NCBI GenBank assembly: GCA_050952465.1
Contig: JBMNKZ010000008.1
Location: 186,001-250,000, forward strand
Source: DUPU01 sp050952465
GTDB taxonomy: Bacteria > Bacillota > Dehalobacteriia > Dehalobacteriales > Dehalobacteriaceae
Direction of reading: 5' to 3'
Length of the DNA: 64,000 nucleotides
Translations under genes and position numbers: made by a program
Shown here: one piece after another, positions 26,389 to 36,395 of the stretch
Layout: each line of letters opens with the position of its first letter
Position numbering within the stretch: the stretch's first letter is position 1
The notes under the pieces: generated by a model
What the model was told of the DNA's origin: nothing
The model's input: the letters and a program-made list of their open reading frames with translations, nothing else
The model's database searches: none

Positions 26389-29300
26389 ATGAGGATAAAA
26401 AAGATTTTAAGTGGAATTTTGTGTTTAGTTTTTGTGATAGCATTATTTTCTTTTAGCGGGGCGGCAGAAAGTGACCATTTTGTGGCAGAAGATGATGAAC
26501 AGGATATCTCGGTATCTAAAGCTGTATATGCCGAACAGGGTGGTGATACGGATAAGGGGATTGGTGACGATATTTCTTTAGATGATATGAACACTGAAGA
26601 TGAAAATGAAATGCCGGGTGCAATCCCAGCGGGTGCAAATATGATGCAAATGATGACATTAGAGGACACCGGTGATGATGACAATCCAATAAAAGGGTGG
26701 TCAGATTTAAAAACATCACATAAATTTCCGGAGGAAACAGGAGTATATCATGTTCGTATTCCCAAGGAAGGTGAAGAGAATGAAGACAGCTATGTATATT
26801 GCGACGTAAGTTTTATTCCAAGTATAGAAGAAGGAGACACGCCCTTTTATATAGCAAATGGCCTATATGGGAAGGAAGAAGTGTATACCATAAGAGAAAA
26901 TAACATAGACGTAAGAGCTGATATTAACGAAGAAGATATCTATATTGAACACTCTGATCTTGTAGAAGCCGGTGAAACGCGCATTACCTTTTCCGAAGAA
27001 TATTACAACGACACGGGGATAGAATTATCTTATAAGATTTTTTTTGAGGTAGATTTCTATTCTTTAAAGGTTCCTGGTGAACTGCTTGGGACAGTACGGT
27101 CCGAAGTAAATGTAAATGATTCACCTTTTCTTGGCGTTTACGTTGATTATGGGGGACAAATTTCCACACACTATGATAAATATTGGGCAGCATACATTGA
27201 TGATGATATCTGGAATTCCACAGTGCAAGTAAATATAATACGAAAATCCGCTGAAGACAATAATGAGCCAGTGGCAGGGGTTCTTACAAACATCTTTTAT
27301 TATTGGGGGAACTATTGTATTTTTAAGCCCGCAGAAGACTGGGTAACAACAGATGCCGTTGGAAAGGCCACATTTATAATAGGCGGGGGCGGAAATCTTG
27401 TTGAGCGTGATATAAATCTTCCTGCACCAGCTCTATATGGAAAGCTTGTAAAAGAATTAGGACTAAATACTCCGCCGCAATATTATACCTATCCCGATTT
27501 GAAGGATTTTAAAGGTATTATCAAAGTTAAAGTTGTTAATACGGAAAATGAACCATTAAAAGGCAGGACAGTGCAGTTTTGGGGTGGGGCAAAATACGAT
27601 GATTTAAGTGGGGGAATAACTAATGAGCAGGGGATAGCAGAAATCAGATACCCGTCATCCACTACATCAACAGACGAAAAAGAACTGACTATGACGGAGC
27701 TGCCAACATTCGCGCTTAAATGGAATGTAACTCAGGTAATAGATAACCCCCAACGTATCGTTGAGGGCCATAAGGCACCTCTCTATCTTTCTCCGGAAAT
27801 AAAAGTATCCGAAGGGTACAGCAAGAACCCATACACAGAAATAAGAGGTGTGAAACTTCAAGTATATGATGTTGATCACCCTGAAACAACACTAATAGAG
27901 ACCTCACCCAAAGCCTTTAAAGAAAAATATGATACCCAACGGGATATAATTGTCCGAGGCGCCCATCGTGCCTATATTAAGATTAGTCCACAGGATTTGG
28001 CAGGTAAGCGTTTAGGTATCAGAGCCGTGGTTCTCAATAAGGACGAAGGAGCCCGGGAGGAATATCAGGTTAGAGGCTTTGTAGAAGATCCGGTTTCTAA
28101 TCATCAACTCTATGTACCTAAAAAGGAATTTACCTTTGCCTTTGTTCCCCTTCGTGTGGGTGCATGGGAAAATAACTCTTCGATATCTTATGGCAGTCTA
28201 AGCAAACAAAAGGAATTCATAAGAAAGATATTTCCAGCTCCCATAAAATTTGTAGAAAAAAGTCCTATGTTTATAGCCAAACCCCGATTTTTTACCCATG
28301 ATATGTATATAGGCAGGATTTTTAGGGAGTTAAATAGAGAACAAAAGCGTTTTCCAAATAAACAGGATCTTCTCATAGGTCTGACACCATCCGACTTTCT
28401 GGGAGCGGCAGGATTGCAAGATTCGGGTTTGTATGGCATGAACTGGGAATTCCTTGGGGCGGCACATGGTGCGGTTTTGGTTGACCCCAAAGCAGCATTG
28501 TCCCATACTACCATCCATGAGTTTATCCACACTTTAGGTTTGTCCGATGTTTATCCATCAGATGGTGTTCAACTTCTGTCTGCCAACGGCCATGATGGTA
28601 CCCCCATAAATAATGTAGCGGGACATAGTCCGGCCAATGAACCAATCATGTATGATCATGCCGGTACTCCCTGGCCAACAGAGGGTGAATACAATGCCCT
28701 GTTGGAATACGCCACAAAACCTGCCCCGGGGAAAATGAGCTTGCTTAGCATGAGTTCATTTTTGGAAGAGTCAAAATCAGAAGTTCTATTATTGTCGGGG
28801 AGTATTGAGGATGTCAGAGCAAACCAAAGAAAGGTTTATTTTGACCCGATTATAAAACATACTGGTGATGTCGATGAAAGTAGCGATTTTGTTAGTAACG
28901 ATTATGTAATTCAAACCCTTGCATCTGATGGTGGAGTGTTATCACAATACTTCTTCTCAGATTATGAATATGGCGGCAAACACTATGCTAATTTTATCGC
29001 GAATTTACCTGCCGCTAATGTAGAAGTTATTGAAATTGGGAAACAGGAATATGGTAACATAACCCAAGTATTTCAAAGGTATGAGTATTCCGCAAATGCA
29101 CCGGAGGTCAGCCTTACCGGGCCGAAGGATGCTTCTCTTTCCGGTGATTTTATGATTACCTGGGAGGCCAGCGATGTTGACGGGGATGCATTGCTATCGG
29201 AAATACAAGTTAGCTCTGACAGCGGAAACACATGGGATACCCTTGCTGCGGATATTCCATATAACGCAAGTGGCGAGTATTCTTATACAGTAAATGCAGA

Positions 29301-32300
29301 AACCTTCCCTCAAGGCGCAAACTATAAATTTAAAGTGGTTGTAACAGACGGAATGCATTCGAAAGAAGCTGTTTCAGATAAGGAATATACTATTGCAGGT
29401 TATGAGCAAAAGCCGATACTTAATATTCTTTCTGGAACAGAAGCAACTATACAGGTAAACCCGGGGACGAAAGAAGCAGTTGCCTATTTTGAATTGGGCA
29501 ACAGTGGCAAAGAGGGGCTAAATGTGGAGTTTTCACCGGATGATGATACATCAACATTTGTTTCACCTTTATTTATAAAGGAATATACCATTTATCCGGG
29601 CCAAAACCAACTGATCGCCATGCCATTGGATTTGCCGATTGGCGAAGCGGGAAACACTTTTGAGGAAACCGTTAATTTAGAATCAAATGACCCGGACAAT
29701 CCAACAACTAATCTTACAATTAAAATTAATTACGTTGAAGATGCTTTAAAACCGGAATTGGCTTCTTTTTCAACAACTCCGTCCGATTTTTCGAAATGGG
29801 AGCAAGGATCAGATCTACAAGTCACCTTTGACGCATATGCGGCAGCGGGGCAAAGTGGTTTAGAAGCGACAGTAATTATAGAAGATGAAAATGGGAATGA
29901 AATTTTGAAGGAACAGATGAGTGAGAATTATCATAAGCCCGGTGCCTACACCTACTATTGGGAACCTGAGGATCTTTCTGTGGGTACTTACAAAGTTTAT
30001 TTCGGGCTAAAGGACACAGAAACAGGCTGTGAAAGGGATAAAACTGAAGGCGAATATGATTTTGCCTTTAGCATTAAAGCGCCCAACGCACCACCTGTTT
30101 TTGAAGAACCACAGACTTATGAAAATGATCTGGGAGTTGTTAAAAGAGAGGAAACAATCACTATTCCATACGAAGTAAATGACCCAGATGGTGACTCATT
30201 AGATTTAGCCGTATACAGTAATTTATTAGAGCACGGCTTGAAGTTAATCAAGGATACTGGAAACTCCGGTAGCATTGAATGGACGGCTAATGTGAGCGGT
30301 GCCCATTCCATCTACCTAACGGCCACAGACCCTTCAGAAAATAGTGCTGAAGTAATGTTTAACATTGCCGAGATAGAAGACCTAAATTTATTTACTATCT
30401 CCCTTGAGGCAAATCCAACCGAAGCGGGCCAGGTTTATGGCAACGGGCTATATAATTCCGGAGAATATGTAACAGTGGAAGCTGTGCCTGGGGAATTGTA
30501 TAAATTTATTAGCTGGACAGACGATGATGCAGTTGTCACTGACCGGGTATATATGTTTAAGGCCACCAAAGACAGGGAGCTGGTGGCAAACTTTGAAGAA
30601 ACAAAGGTATTCAGCTATGTCATTGATAACAACGAAGTGACTATTACAGGTTTTGATGATCTTGCCGAAGAGGATCCGGAGGATATTGTAATCCCGAATG
30701 AGATTGAAGACTATCCGGTCACAGGTATAAATAATAGGGCCTTTTATTCCAAGGGAATCAAAAGCGTAAATCTTCCTGAAACACTAATTAATATAGGCAC
30801 ATATGCATTTGGTTTAAATGATTTGATAAAGGTAACTATTCCAAACAGTGTGACTACAATAGGTATGCATGGGTTTTCCAATAATGCATTAACCAAGGTG
30901 ACTTTTCCAAATAGCGTTACTACAATAGGAGATTATGCCTTTTCTAATAACTCTGACTTGGGCGAGGTGGTAATTCCTAGTGAGCAAACAACCATAGGGG
31001 AAGAAGTATTTTCTGGGTGTTCATCTTCTTTGATTATTTACGGTGTTCCCGGCTCAACTGCAGATGCTTATGCTGCGGCAAACAGTATTACTTTCAGAAA
31101 TATAAATGAATATGGCGGGGATATACCGACGGCCAAATACGCAATAACTGTAGCAGATGTAATAGGCGGTACGGCAACAGTGACAACAAACCCTGCTGCT
31201 TCAGCAGAAGAAGGGGCCATTGTAACCGTAAATATAGCTAGTGTTCAAAGCGGAAAGCAATTTAAAACCATTACCGTCATTGATGCCGACAGCAATAATG
31301 TGGCAATAACAGAAGAAATAGCGGGCGGGAAATACACCTTCATTATGCCGGCAAAGCCTGTAACGGTAAATGTTGAATTGCAAGATGGGTCCATTGTAGT
31401 ACCCGAAACTTATTTGGTTACCCTGAACGGCGTGGGCTCGGGTGCCGCCGGTGCAGGTGATTATGCCGAAAATGATGCCGTCACCATAAATGCCGGTAAC
31501 CGCTCGGGTTATACTTTTAACGGCTGGACTTCAACAGATGTGACTTTTGCTAATGCCAATGCACAAACAACAACCTTCACCATGCCGGCAAAGAATGTAA
31601 CCGTAACAGCGACTTGGAAGGTCGTCAGCGACGATGGGAGCAGCGGTGGCATTAGCGGCGGCGGTTCTCATGCACAGACCCAATACCCTGTAATAAGCAA
31701 AAGCGAATCCGCTCAAAAGACTAATGGCAAAATGAAACTTAGCAGTCAGCAGGCTAAGGCTGGTGACACTGTATTTATCACAATAGAGCCTGACCCGGGT
31801 TATGAAAACAATATACCCACTGTCCTTGACCAAAACGGAAATCTTATAACAGTTACGCAAAATAGTGACGGCACTTACAGTTTTCAGATGCCCGAAGGGG
31901 GAGTCGGCATTGACACAGGGTACACAAAAATAAATTATTATGATGATGTGGATCAAAATGATTGGTATGATGAGGCAGCATGGTTTTGTGCGGTACATGG
32001 TTTAATGGAAGGCACAGGCGACAGACGATTTGCTGGTGATGCAGATACAACTAGGGCCATGCTCGTAGCCGTACTTTATCGACTCTCTCAAAGTGATGAT
32101 ATGTCGGAGGAAATTTTTGCAGATGTGGAGGAGGGTAAATGGTATACAGAAGCCATAACCTGGGCCGTGAAGAATAACATTGTATCCGGTTATGGAAATG
32201 GAAATTTCGGCCCTGAAGATATATTGACCAGGGAGCAAATGGTTGCCATTTTACACAAATACTCTGAGTTCATGGGATACGATATAAGCAATAAAGGCGA

Positions 32301-32493
32301 CTTAGGTGCATATCATGACGCGGATAATATCTCCGACTGGGCCATAGCCGAAATGCAGTGGGCCATAGGTAATGGCCTCATAAAAGGTATTGGAAACAAT
32401 CTAGTCTCTCCACAAACCGGTGCAAACAGGGCCCAATTTGCAGTCATCATGCAGCGGTATTACACTGACCTTGTAGAAAGAATTATTGATTAA
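26389..32493 (+). CDS. Giant SLH-anchored surface protein with metzincin-like metallopeptidase motif
   Basis: 2034 aa with an N-terminal signal peptide (IKKILSGILCLVFVIALFSFSGA). Around residue 710 the sequence HEFIHTLGLSD fits the metzincin zinc motif HExxHxxGxxD, so an extracellular peptidase is likely. About 904-1003 is an Ig/fibronectin-like domain (ASDVDGDALLSEIQVS); further Ig- and cadherin-like modules follow; about 1435-1565 has BspA-type leucine-rich repeats (VTIPNSVTTIG repeated); about 1605-1745 has two TMPAK..VTV-type bacterial repeats; a Ser/Gly linker leads to three SLH domains (about 1850-2033) that bind secondary cell-wall polymer. Substrate unknown. The sequence has no frameshift. 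Confidence 0.88.
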   Translation: MRIKKILSGILCLVFVIALFSFSGAAESDHFVAEDDEQDISVSKAVYAEQGGDTDKGIGDDISLDDMNTEDENEMPGAIPAGANMMQMMTLEDTGDDDNPIKGWSDLKTSHKFPEETGVYHVRIPKEGEENEDSYVYCDVSFIPSIEEGDTPFYIANGLYGKEEVYTIRENNIDVRADINEEDIYIEHSDLVEAGETRITFSEEYYNDTGIELSYKIFFEVDFYSLKVPGELLGTVRSEVNVNDSPFLGVYVDYGGQISTHYDKYWAAYIDDDIWNSTVQVNIIRKSAEDNNEPVAGVLTNIFYYWGNYCIFKPAEDWVTTDAVGKATFIIGGGGNLVERDINLPAPALYGKLVKELGLNTPPQYYTYPDLKDFKGIIKVKVVNTENEPLKGRTVQFWGGAKYDDLSGGITNEQGIAEIRYPSSTTSTDEKELTMTELPTFALKWNVTQVIDNPQRIVEGHKAPLYLSPEIKVSEGYSKNPYTEIRGVKLQVYDVDHPETTLIETSPKAFKEKYDTQRDIIVRGAHRAYIKISPQDLAGKRLGIRAVVLNKDEGAREEYQVRGFVEDPVSNHQLYVPKKEFTFAFVPLRVGAWENNSSISYGSLSKQKEFIRKIFPAPIKFVEKSPMFIAKPRFFTHDMYIGRIFRELNREQKRFPNKQDLLIGLTPSDFLGAAGLQDSGLYGMNWEFLGAAHGAVLVDPKAALSHTTIHEFIHTLGLSDVYPSDGVQLLSANGHDGTPINNVAGHSPANEPIMYDHAGTPWPTEGEYNALLEYATKPAPGKMSLLSMSSFLEESKSEVLLLSGSIEDVRANQRKVYFDPIIKHTGDVDESSDFVSNDYVIQTLASDGGVLSQYFFSDYEYGGKHYANFIANLPAANVEVIEIGKQEYGNITQVFQRYEYSANAPEVSLTGPKDASLSGDFMITWEASDVDGDALLSEIQVSSDSGNTWDTLAADIPYNASGEYSYTVNAETFPQGANYKFKVVVTDGMHSKEAVSDKEYTIAGYEQKPILNILSGTEATIQVNPGTKEAVAYFELGNSGKEGLNVEFSPDDDTSTFVSPLFIKEYTIYPGQNQLIAMPLDLPIGEAGNTFEETVNLESNDPDNPTTNLTIKINYVEDALKPELASFSTTPSDFSKWEQGSDLQVTFDAYAAAGQSGLEATVIIEDENGNEILKEQMSENYHKPGAYTYYWEPEDLSVGTYKVYFGLKDTETGCERDKTEGEYDFAFSIKAPNAPPVFEEPQTYENDLGVVKREETITIPYEVNDPDGDSLDLAVYSNLLEHGLKLIKDTGNSGSIEWTANVSGAHSIYLTATDPSENSAEVMFNIAEIEDLNLFTISLEANPTEAGQVYGNGLYNSGEYVTVEAVPGELYKFISWTDDDAVVTDRVYMFKATKDRELVANFEETKVFSYVIDNNEVTITGFDDLAEEDPEDIVIPNEIEDYPVTGINNRAFYSKGIKSVNLPETLINIGTYAFGLNDLIKVTIPNSVTTIGMHGFSNNALTKVTFPNSVTTIGDYAFSNNSDLGEVVIPSEQTTIGEEVFSGCSSSLIIYGVPGSTADAYAAANSITFRNINEYGGDIPTAKYAITVADVIGGTATVTTNPAASAEEGAIVTVNIASVQSGKQFKTITVIDADSNNVAITEEIAGGKYTFIMPAKPVTVNVELQDGSIVVPETYLVTLNGVGSGAAGAGDYAENDAVTINAGNRSGYTFNGWTSTDVTFANANAQTTTFTMPAKNVTVTATWKVVSDDGSSGGISGGGSHAQTQYPVISKSESAQKTNGKMKLSSQQAKAGDTVFITIEPDPGYENNIPTVLDQNGNLITVTQNSDGTYSFQMPEGGVGIDTGYTKINYYDDVDQNDWYDEAAWFCAVHGLMEGTGDRRFAGDADTTRAMLVAVLYRLSQSDDMSEEIFADVEEGKWYTEAITWAVKNNIVSGYGNGNFGPEDILTREQMVAILHKYSEFMGYDISNKGDLGAYHDADNISDWAIAEMQWAIGNGLIKGIGNNLVSPQTGANRAQFAVIMQRYYTDLVERIID

Positions 32494-32638
32494 TTTATGT
32501 GAAGTGTGCAAAAAAGCCGTTTCTGCGTTATAGCGGAGCGGCTTAGCCACTTTAATAAAGAGCTAATGTTAGTTATAATGAATATTATAGTTAAGATTTG
32601 GAGAGACAGTTGTACCTAAATAAAAAGGGGGAGGAAAA

Positions 32639-33742
32639 ATGCTAAGGATATTGTTTGCCCTGGTAATGTTTATGCATGGGATTATTCATCTTTTAGGCTT
32701 TGTGAAAGCATTTGATTTAGCAGAAATGAGTCAACTAACTCAGGATATCTCAAAATTCACAGGTGTTTTATGGCTCATTAATACTTTTCTTTTTTTAGGC
32801 ACAGTCGTTTTATTCTTATCAAAGAAAGAGTGGTGGTGGACACTTGGATTGTTTGCGGTTGTCCTTTCCCAGATTTTAATCATGACACAATGGCAGGATG
32901 CAAAATTCGGTACGATCGCAAATTTGATTATTCTTATTCCGGTAATTATCGGATTTGCCTGTTGGAACTTTAATCTACAGATTAATAATGAAACCAAAGA
33001 GCTGCTTTTGGAAAATAAATTTGAGACAAAAATAATAACGGAAGAAATGATTAAGGATTTACCGGCCCCAGTGCAAAAATGGCTTAAATATTCAGAGGTT
33101 ATTGGAAAAGAACAAGTACATACTGTGTATTTAAAACAAAAAGGCTTAATGAAGTTAAAGCCTGACCAAAAAGAATGGCTAGAATCCGAGGCAGAGCAGT
33201 ATTTCACTATTGATAAACCGGCCTTCATCTGGCGGGTCAAAACATCTATGGCCGGGTTACCGGTGGTCGGCCGAGACCTTTTTCGGGATGGGCAGGGCAA
33301 AATGCAAATAAAACTTGCCGGCATTATCCCCGTTGCAAACGTGGCCAATAACCCTAAAATAAATGCGCCCGCATTACAACGCTTTTTAGGTGAAATTACT
33401 TGGTTCCCCCAAGCAGCTCTCAGCCCATATATTAAATGGGAACCCATTAATGATTATAGTGCCAGGGCTACCATGACTTATGGGGAAACTACCGGTTCTG
33501 CCGTTTTTTATTTTGATGAAAAAGGAGAATTGACAAAATTCGTAGCATTTAGATTTAAGGATATTGCCGATCCGGAGCCCAAAGAATGGGTGGCTAAAAT
33601 GGTTGAAACCAAGACAATAAACGGCATCAAGGTACCTACTAAACTAGAGGCTTCCTGGCAGCTGGAAGATGGGGAGTTTACCTGGTACAAATTTGAGATA
33701 TCTGATCTTACATATAACACCATAAATCAATCTGCAAATTGA
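32639..33742 (+). CDS. DUF6544-like protein with N-terminal membrane domain
   Basis: 367 aa. Four hydrophobic segments (residues 1-110) precede a soluble domain of about 240 residues with AGLPVVGRDLFRDGQGKMQIKLAGIIPVAN and EITWFPQAAL, which I associate with the DUF6544/DUF6920 family of unknown function. A GGGGGAGG ribosome site precedes the ATG. It is monocistronic and convergent with the double-cubane reductase gene. Confidence 0.65.
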   Translation: MLRILFALVMFMHGIIHLLGFVKAFDLAEMSQLTQDISKFTGVLWLINTFLFLGTVVLFLSKKEWWWTLGLFAVVLSQILIMTQWQDAKFGTIANLIILIPVIIGFACWNFNLQINNETKELLLENKFETKIITEEMIKDLPAPVQKWLKYSEVIGKEQVHTVYLKQKGLMKLKPDQKEWLESEAEQYFTIDKPAFIWRVKTSMAGLPVVGRDLFRDGQGKMQIKLAGIIPVANVANNPKINAPALQRFLGEITWFPQAALSPYIKWEPINDYSARATMTYGETTGSAVFYFDEKGELTKFVAFRFKDIADPEPKEWVAKMVETKTINGIKVPTKLEASWQLEDGEFTWYKFEISDLTYNTINQSAN

Positions 33743-33833
33743 TAACCGGCTGAAAAAGGTTAATTATTTCATGATTCCACTGCTGAAACACTATTGTAAT
33801 TGAAATACTCCCTCTCCCTACCCCCGAATTTTT

Positions 33834-34994
33834 TTATAAAGGTTCCATTTCAATAAATGCAGATACTCTGGTTTTCATTTGTCCAAGATCAGATTTGGAA
33901 TAATCTGTTTCCACGGCCATATATGGAATTCCTGCATCATTAACCAGTTTTTTGATTGCTCTTGTTTCTATATTATAGGTGTGGCATGCTTGCAATACTA
34001 TTTCTATGACACCTTCAATTCTGAATTCTTTCAATAATACGGGCATCATCTCCATACGTTTTGGGTTTGGCGCCATAACGGAGCAGCCAATATCCAGGTA
34101 ACGCCCAGCAATGGCACCGACAATATCGGTGGCGCTCTCATCAACCATGCTTCTGACAGGTTTGATACCACCGCAGTTTTCAAAGCATACAACAACGCCG
34201 CCATTTGTTTCAATGGTGTTTACCACCTTATCCAGAACACCGCCAATTGGGCAGCCTGTGACAAGAATCCTTTTTGCATCTTTTTCCACGGGCCTATGAC
34301 CCTCTTCATAGGCTTTCTTTGTGCTGTCGATCAGTTCCCGCATTTTCCTGCAGCTTTCTTCCAAATCAAAGCTGAAACCGGCACCCTCGATTATCTTATA
34401 CATATCAAAACCTTTGATTGCAGGAGGTTCCAATTTGCCTAATTCAAATAATTCGCAATATAATTTTCTTTCCTTATTTCTAAGGGCAGCAGCTTTCCTC
34501 AATTTATCTTCTGTTACTTTTACCCCATATTTATTTTCTAAGGTTTTTATTAAACGATACAATTCGCTTTTCCACATTTCGTGGGCATAGTTTCTATCGA
34601 TGCCCTGTGGTAATTGCATAATGTATGTGTCTTTAATTTCACCCAAAAGCTCATACATTTTCTTTTTTCCGTCACAGGTTGTTTCCCCAATGATGATATC
34701 GGAGAAATAAGTATAAGGACATTTTTCAGATACAGCAAAGCCATAACTGGATTTAATCAAGGGACATAGATTCTTGGGGAGATCTGCTTCAGCATCAACT
34801 ATGGTTTCATCGCTCATGCCACATAATCCAACTGAAAGAATATCTGCTGCATCTAATATTTCGCGGGGTGTAAAGGTGCAGAAAATACCTGCAACCTTGC
34901 CTCCATTATCTTTTACTTCTTTAACCTTTAAGAATCCTTGCCTTCTTGCATCAACAAATTCCTCAAATCTTTGGGGTAAATCTAAACTTTTCAT
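33834..34994 (-). CDS. Double-cubane-cluster anaerobic reductase (HgdB/YjiM-like)
   Basis: 386-aa protein of the 2-hydroxyacyl-CoA dehydratase beta-subunit fold. The single-subunit layout and conserved cysteines (CGMSDETI, LCPLIKSSYGF, EKCPYTYFSD, GETTCDGKKKMYELL, VTGCPIGG, LQACHTYNIE) match the double-cubane-cluster proteins described from Carboxydothermus rather than true dehydratases, which need a second subunit. These reduce small molecules at low potential when fed electrons by an ATP-dependent activator, and such an activator gene lies 24 bp upstream on the same strand. The physiological substrate is unknown. A close paralogue is at 58606. Confidence 0.88.
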   Translation of the reverse strand: MKSLDLPQRFEEFVDARRQGFLKVKEVKDNGGKVAGIFCTFTPREILDAADILSVGLCGMSDETIVDAEADLPKNLCPLIKSSYGFAVSEKCPYTYFSDIIIGETTCDGKKKMYELLGEIKDTYIMQLPQGIDRNYAHEMWKSELYRLIKTLENKYGVKVTEDKLRKAAALRNKERKLYCELFELGKLEPPAIKGFDMYKIIEGAGFSFDLEESCRKMRELIDSTKKAYEEGHRPVEKDAKRILVTGCPIGGVLDKVVNTIETNGGVVVCFENCGGIKPVRSMVDESATDIVGAIAGRYLDIGCSVMAPNPKRMEMMPVLLKEFRIEGVIEIVLQACHTYNIETRAIKKLVNDAGIPYMAVETDYSKSDLGQMKTRVSAFIEMEPL

Positions 34995-35018
34995 ATTCTT
35001 TAAGCTAGCCTCCTCATG

Positions 35019-35785
35019 CTATTTTAATGATTTTGCTGCGAGAGCAGCTCCCACTGCACCGGCATACCGTCCTAATGGATTTGAAATTACTGTAGCTTCT
35101 AACTTTTTTGATAAAGATTCTATAATGTAATCGCTTTCACATAATCCTCCTGTCAAATAGAAGCTTGTATTAGGGGAAGCGTGCCGGCCACAAAGAGATT
35201 TTACCTTATTAGTGATAGATTCAACCACTCCAAAAGCGATATTTTCCTTCGGCTGACCACTTCCAATTAAACTAATGACTTCAGATTCGGCAAAAACCGT
35301 GCACATAGAGCTGATACTGATACCGGTTCCTGTTTTTGCCAATTTAAATAGCTGAGATAAACCAACGCCCAGGGTATTTGCCATGATCTCCAAGAACCGG
35401 CCGGTTCCAGCAGAGCATTTATCATTCATTATAAAATCAATCACCTGTCCTTTAGCAATAGAAATAATTTTTGTATCCTGTCCGCCAATATCAATTACAG
35501 TACAATCTTTTGCATTAAACAAATAAGCGGCGCCTTTACCATGACATGTGATTTCACTAACGATTTTATCCGCGTAGGGAACAGATACTCGCCCATAACC
35601 TGTTGCTACGAATTTGCTGTCGGTATAGTAAATATTGTGTCGGCAAGTTTTTCCTTGATTATATTGGCAGTTTCCAAACTGCTCCAACCGGTGGGCATCA
35701 CAATTTTGTATACTATATCATTATTTTCATTTAATACAACCGCTTTTGCAGAGGTTGAACCAATATCAATTCCGGTAAAGTACAA
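35019..35785 (-). pseudogene. ATP-dependent activator of the double-cubane reductase, frameshifted
   Basis: HgdC/BadF-type ASKHA ATPase. The N-terminal part (FTGIDIGSTSAKAVVLNENN) and the remainder (FVATGYGRVSVPYADK, VIDIGGQDTKII, NDKCSAGTGRFLEIMA with a 4Fe-4S-ligating cysteine, YLTGGLCES) lie in different frames. The break is near 35628-35634 in a short T run on the coding strand; one added T restores the full protein. TTG at 35785 is preferred as start because AGGAGA lies 6 nt before it. This is either a single-base assembly error or a real inactivation; a functional reductase would then need an activator from elsewhere. Confidence 0.85.
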
Positions 35786-35916
35786 TTTATATCTCCTGCC
35801 TTTCTCATTCACAATTATACAAGAAAAGTAAGGATAAGAGAGATAGAATTTTTCTATGCAACTCTTTATGACAATAAAATATGTTTATATGTCATCGGAG
35901 AATTACTTGGAAAAGC

Positions 35917-35958
35917 AAACTAAAAGCTGACAGTTATATAACTGTCAGCTTTTAGTTT
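35917..35958 (-). terminator. Terminator of TOBE selenoprotein gene 1
   Basis: Perfect arms of 19 bases, AAACTAAAAGCTGACAGTT and its complement, around a 4-nt loop. A similar hairpin follows the second TOBE copy. Confidence 0.75.
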
Positions 35959-35966
35959 AATGGGAT

Positions 35967-36188
35967 TTAATGTTTTACAAAAACTACATTAATGGCTTTT
36001 ACTAGGGCATGGACTTTTTCACCTGCAGAAAAACCGGCATCTTTCAAACTGTCTCGCGTCATCACGGACGTGAGTCTGGGTGTATTACCCGTTCAGCCGC
36101 CTACTCACATAGTTACTTGGGCCATAATATCGTCTGATTTGATGCTTTCAATTTCACCGATGATATTATTTCTCACTCCTGCTTCCAA
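35967..36188 (-). CDS. TOBE/molbindin-like small protein with two in-frame TGA codons (putative two-Sec selenoprotein), copy 1
   Basis: A 73-aa single TOBE (Mop) domain when TGA is read as selenocysteine (U). It begins TTG-GAA with GGAGGTG 7-8 nt before, and reads MEAGVRNNIIGEIESIK, then MAQVTMUVGGUTG, then SVMTRDSLKDAGFSAGEKVHALVKAINVVFVKH. TGA codons are at 36105-36107 and 36093-36095 (codons 28 and 32, UxxxU). Both halves match molybdate-binding TOBE domains without any frame change. A hairpin follows the second TGA. The copy at 45730 keeps both TGAs. A conventional gene caller sees only fragments. Role unknown: oxyanion or metal binding is likely from the fold; Sec-based chemistry is inference. 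Confidence 0.82.
36051..36076 (-). promoter_or_regulatory. Putative bacterial SECIS hairpin, TOBE copy 1
   Basis: On the coding strand the arms GACTCACGTC and GACGCGAGAC pair at 8 of 10 positions (two A mismatches) around a 6-nt loop CGTGAT containing G and U. The stem begins 16 nt after the second TGA. The segment is identical in copy 2. A smaller hairpin, GGGT..ACCC, sits between the second TGA and this stem. Confidence 0.6.
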
Positions 36189-36284
36189 AAAATTCACCTC
36201 CTTTAATATATTTCCTCACTTAATTATTCCCCAACAGTACTTAATTATTCAACTTCAAATAAAGGACGCTTATTATTAGGAAAA

Positions 36285-36309
36285 GGATAATAAAAATAAT
36301 CAATTAGAC
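36285..36309 (+). promoter_or_regulatory. Shared promoter-like motif, site 1 (saoT)
   Basis: GATAATAAAAATAAT followed by CAATTAGAC. It is one of five related sites (42760, 46100, 55421, 59822); here the -35-like element is TTAGAC, not TTGGAC. It lies about 90 bp before saoT. Confidence 0.45.
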
Positions 36310-36395
36310 AAACAAGCTATTACTCTGTAAAATTAAGGTATGTACTACATGTTGTTTAGTATTAAATAAAAGGAGATTGTAGAGGAGGAACAAAC

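Noticed and set aside
33834..34994. 2-hydroxyglutaryl-CoA dehydratase beta subunit
   Set aside because: There is no alpha subunit beside it and the cysteine pattern fits single-subunit double-cubane reductases.
35992..36279. Plus-strand open frame of 95 codons
   Set aside because: It is antisense to the TOBE gene; its product looks like no protein and its openness comes from the opposite-strand coding sequence.
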